DNA of 16,348 nucleotides from Desulfobulbus_C sp964551175. GTDB lineage: Bacteria; Desulfobacterota; Desulfobulbia; Desulfobulbales; Desulfobulbaceae. The notes under the pieces are model-generated. The model was not told the origin of the DNA. It saw only the letters and a program-made list of their open reading frames with translations, and did no database searches. Made by a program: the position numbers and the translations under genes. The stretch spans positions 1-16,348 of the forward strand of contig CAZKBZ010000062.1 in assembly GCA_964551175.1 (NCBI GenBank), read 5' to 3'. Positions 15,083 to 16,348 of this stretch are shown here, one piece after another; within the stretch, counting starts at the first letter, position 1; each line of letters opens with the position of its first letter.

Positions 15083-16240
15083 TCAACCGGCTGCAGATCT
15101 GATTTCCACCCCGGCTTCGCGCAGCAAAACAGCTGCCGTGCCGTCATGGCCATCAGGTATAACCACCTCATCGGGTTTCAGCGACAGCAGCCAGTTGCCT
15201 ACCAGCAATCCCTTTTTCCTCTCCGCATCGGCATGCTCATTTTCAACGAATTCCTTTTTGATCACCTTTGATTTTGCAGTGTCAATGGTCTCGATTAAAA
15301 ACCAGGGTGACCGGACGAAATGAGAGGAAGGTGTACCCTCGGGTCCGCTTACCGGAGTCAATCGCCTGACAATGGTATCTGAACAGTAATGGGGACGGAT
15401 GCGGGCCATGACCACCAGGGGAAATTTCCGCGGGATGAGTTCTTCCAGGCGATCTGCAACATGGTCGGCTATCTTGTGAGACGGTGTATGCATGACCACA
15501 TCCATATCCACGATGAACCGTCCGCCGGTTGTTCGGCTCAAACACTGTTTCACACGGCTGATTCGCGGATGCTGCTCAACCATCCGGATAATTTCCCGCT
15601 CGGTTTCCCGGTCAATGGAAGCATCCAGCAAATCTTTCAGGGCTGTTACCAGCAGGGCGGAACCGGCACGAAAGACAAAAAGAGAAACAACAGCCGCTGC
15701 CCAGCGATCGACTGGATAACCGAATTTGGTGGCCAGCAGACCTATGAACACTACTCCCGTGGACAGGGCGTCGGCCAGGTAATCCCTGGCATCCGCCTGC
15801 AAAGCCGGTGAATTGAGCCGTTTCCCCTGTCGCGCCTGGTAGAGACCAAACAGCAATGCCACCACGAGTGAGACAGCCGCCACCGGCAGGGCAATGGTGA
15901 CATCAGGAAGCCGTTCCGTGCCAAACAGGGCCTGGCGGCCAATCTCATAGGCGGCAACAATAACGGCAATGGAAGTGACCAGGGTGGCAACGGTCTCCGC
16001 CTTGTACAGACCATAAGGAAAAGAGGGGTGCTCGCGACCGGCAACCCAGAGACCGACAAAGGCGGCAATGGAAGCCAGCACATCAGTCGCTGAATGAATG
16101 GCATCTCCTATCAGGGCGGTGGAAGATGAAACCACACCGGCTACACCCTTGCCCACGGCCAGCACAATATTCAAGCCTATGGAAACCGCAGCCCTGTGGC
16201 GGGCGGAACGCAGATCCTGTTTTGATTTATCTGATGTCAT
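15083..16240 (-). CDS. Cation diffusion facilitator fused to a NifX-like (Fe-Mo cofactor biosynthesis) domain
   Basis: An inner-membrane divalent metal exporter, 385 aa. Six helices span about 15-205. Transport-site residues are H49 and D53 in IGDAIHSATD on helix 2 and D153 and D157 in DARDYLAD on helix 5, an H-D/D-D pattern rather than the H-D/H-D common in zinc members. Residues 208-283 are the cytoplasmic dimer domain (ISRVKQCLSRTTGGRFIVDMDVVM). From about 284 a second soluble domain follows: SSHFVRSPWFLIETID, VENEHADAERKKG and DEVVIPDGHDGTAAVLLREAGVEI, matching the dinitrogenase iron-molybdenum cofactor (NifX/NafY-like) fold. Such a domain binds Fe-S or metal cofactors, so metal sensing or iron transport is suggested. 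A TTG at 16252 extends the frame by four residues; ATG 16240 is preferred. Confidence 0.93.
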   Translation of the reverse strand: MTSDKSKQDLRSARHRAAVSIGLNIVLAVGKGVAGVVSSSTALIGDAIHSATDVLASIAAFVGLWVAGREHPSFPYGLYKAETVATLVTSIAVIVAAYEIGRQALFGTERLPDVTIALPVAAVSLVVALLFGLYQARQGKRLNSPALQADARDYLADALSTGVVFIGLLATKFGYPVDRWAAAVVSLFVFRAGSALLVTALKDLLDASIDRETEREIIRMVEQHPRISRVKQCLSRTTGGRFIVDMDVVMHTPSHKIADHVADRLEELIPRKFPLVVMARIRPHYCSDTIVRRLTPVSGPEGTPSSHFVRSPWFLIETIDTAKSKVIKKEFVENEHADAERKKGLLVGNWLLSLKPDEVVIPDGHDGTAAVLLREAGVEIRSAAG

Positions 16241-16257
16241 TTCCGCATACAACCCGA

Positions 16258-16291
16258 TTAATATATCTTGAAGAACCAGTTCAACTGTAAC
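16258..16291 (-). promoter_or_regulatory. Candidate promoter of the CDF gene with GTTACA element
   Basis: On the minus strand GTTACA (16291-16286), one base, then TTGAAC (16284-16279) and an AT-rich TATATTAAT around 16265-16257 as the -10 region. The spacing is 15 bases to TATTAA, shorter than ideal. The 11-base stretch GTTACAGTTGA is identical to that at the amidase-actin promoter, with the same placement relative to the -35 box. This supports both sites more than the -10 match does. The transcript would start within about 12 bases of the ATG. Confidence 0.35.
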
Positions 16292-16348
16292 ATCCCGGAA
16301 CCCGAAACCTGAAGCTCAAAACCATCCTATACCTGATTTTCCATAAAA

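Noticed and set aside
10154..16252. A magnetosome gene island
   Set aside because: Only a MamK-like actin and a CDF transporter are present. The latter carries a NifX-like tail not found in MamB or MamM, and the genes between are unrelated.

Overview
The window looks like a piece of chromosome from a Gram-negative anaerobe of the Desulfobacterota, most plausibly the Desulfobulbales. This is an inference. It rests on base composition near 50% GC, a tripartite tricarboxylate transporter, a CDF transporter fused to a NifX-like domain, a MamK-like actin and a transmembrane periplasmic amidase. No rRNA, tRNA, transposase or CRISPR array is visible, and a sequence search would be needed to fix the taxon.

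Left part (1-4406). The window opens in the last codons of a membrane protein and a convergent LysR regulator. Divergent from the regulator is a three-gene run: a Na+/phosphate cotransporter of the NptA/PhoU type, a short CYTH-domain triphosphatase-like protein, and a second, divergent CYTH-like protein that lacks the usual metal-binding signature. The run suggests a phosphate or (poly)phosphate theme.

Middle part (4603-9950). A complete tripartite tricarboxylate transporter operon (tctC, tctB, tctA) has a strong stem-loop between the binding protein and the membrane subunits. It is followed in the same direction by a DUF47/PhoU-like gene and a Pit-type phosphate permease with a long extra C-terminal domain. 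The window therefore carries two unrelated phosphate uptake systems.

Right part (9951-16348, all genes on the minus strand). A 203-base convergent gap holds two large hairpins. Beyond it lies the most unusual locus: a bacterial actin closely resembling MamK, the magnetosome filament protein, translationally overlapped by a membrane-anchored N-acetylmuramoyl-L-alanine amidase. No other magnetosome gene is recognisable nearby. Upstream are a Gate-domain (nucleoside recognition family) membrane protein, a membrane-bound diguanylate cyclase with an intact inhibitory site, and the CDF-NifX-like fusion. The amidase-actin operon and the CDF gene share an 11-base element, GTTACAGTTGA, that overlaps the predicted -35 box of each. 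The amidase promoter also sits in a cluster of TGTAA repeats.

The best candidate for an undescribed system is the amidase plus MamK-like actin pair: a cytoskeletal filament apparently coupled to a cell-wall hydrolase. It may be co-regulated with a metal transporter whose predicted metal site resembles that of MamB.
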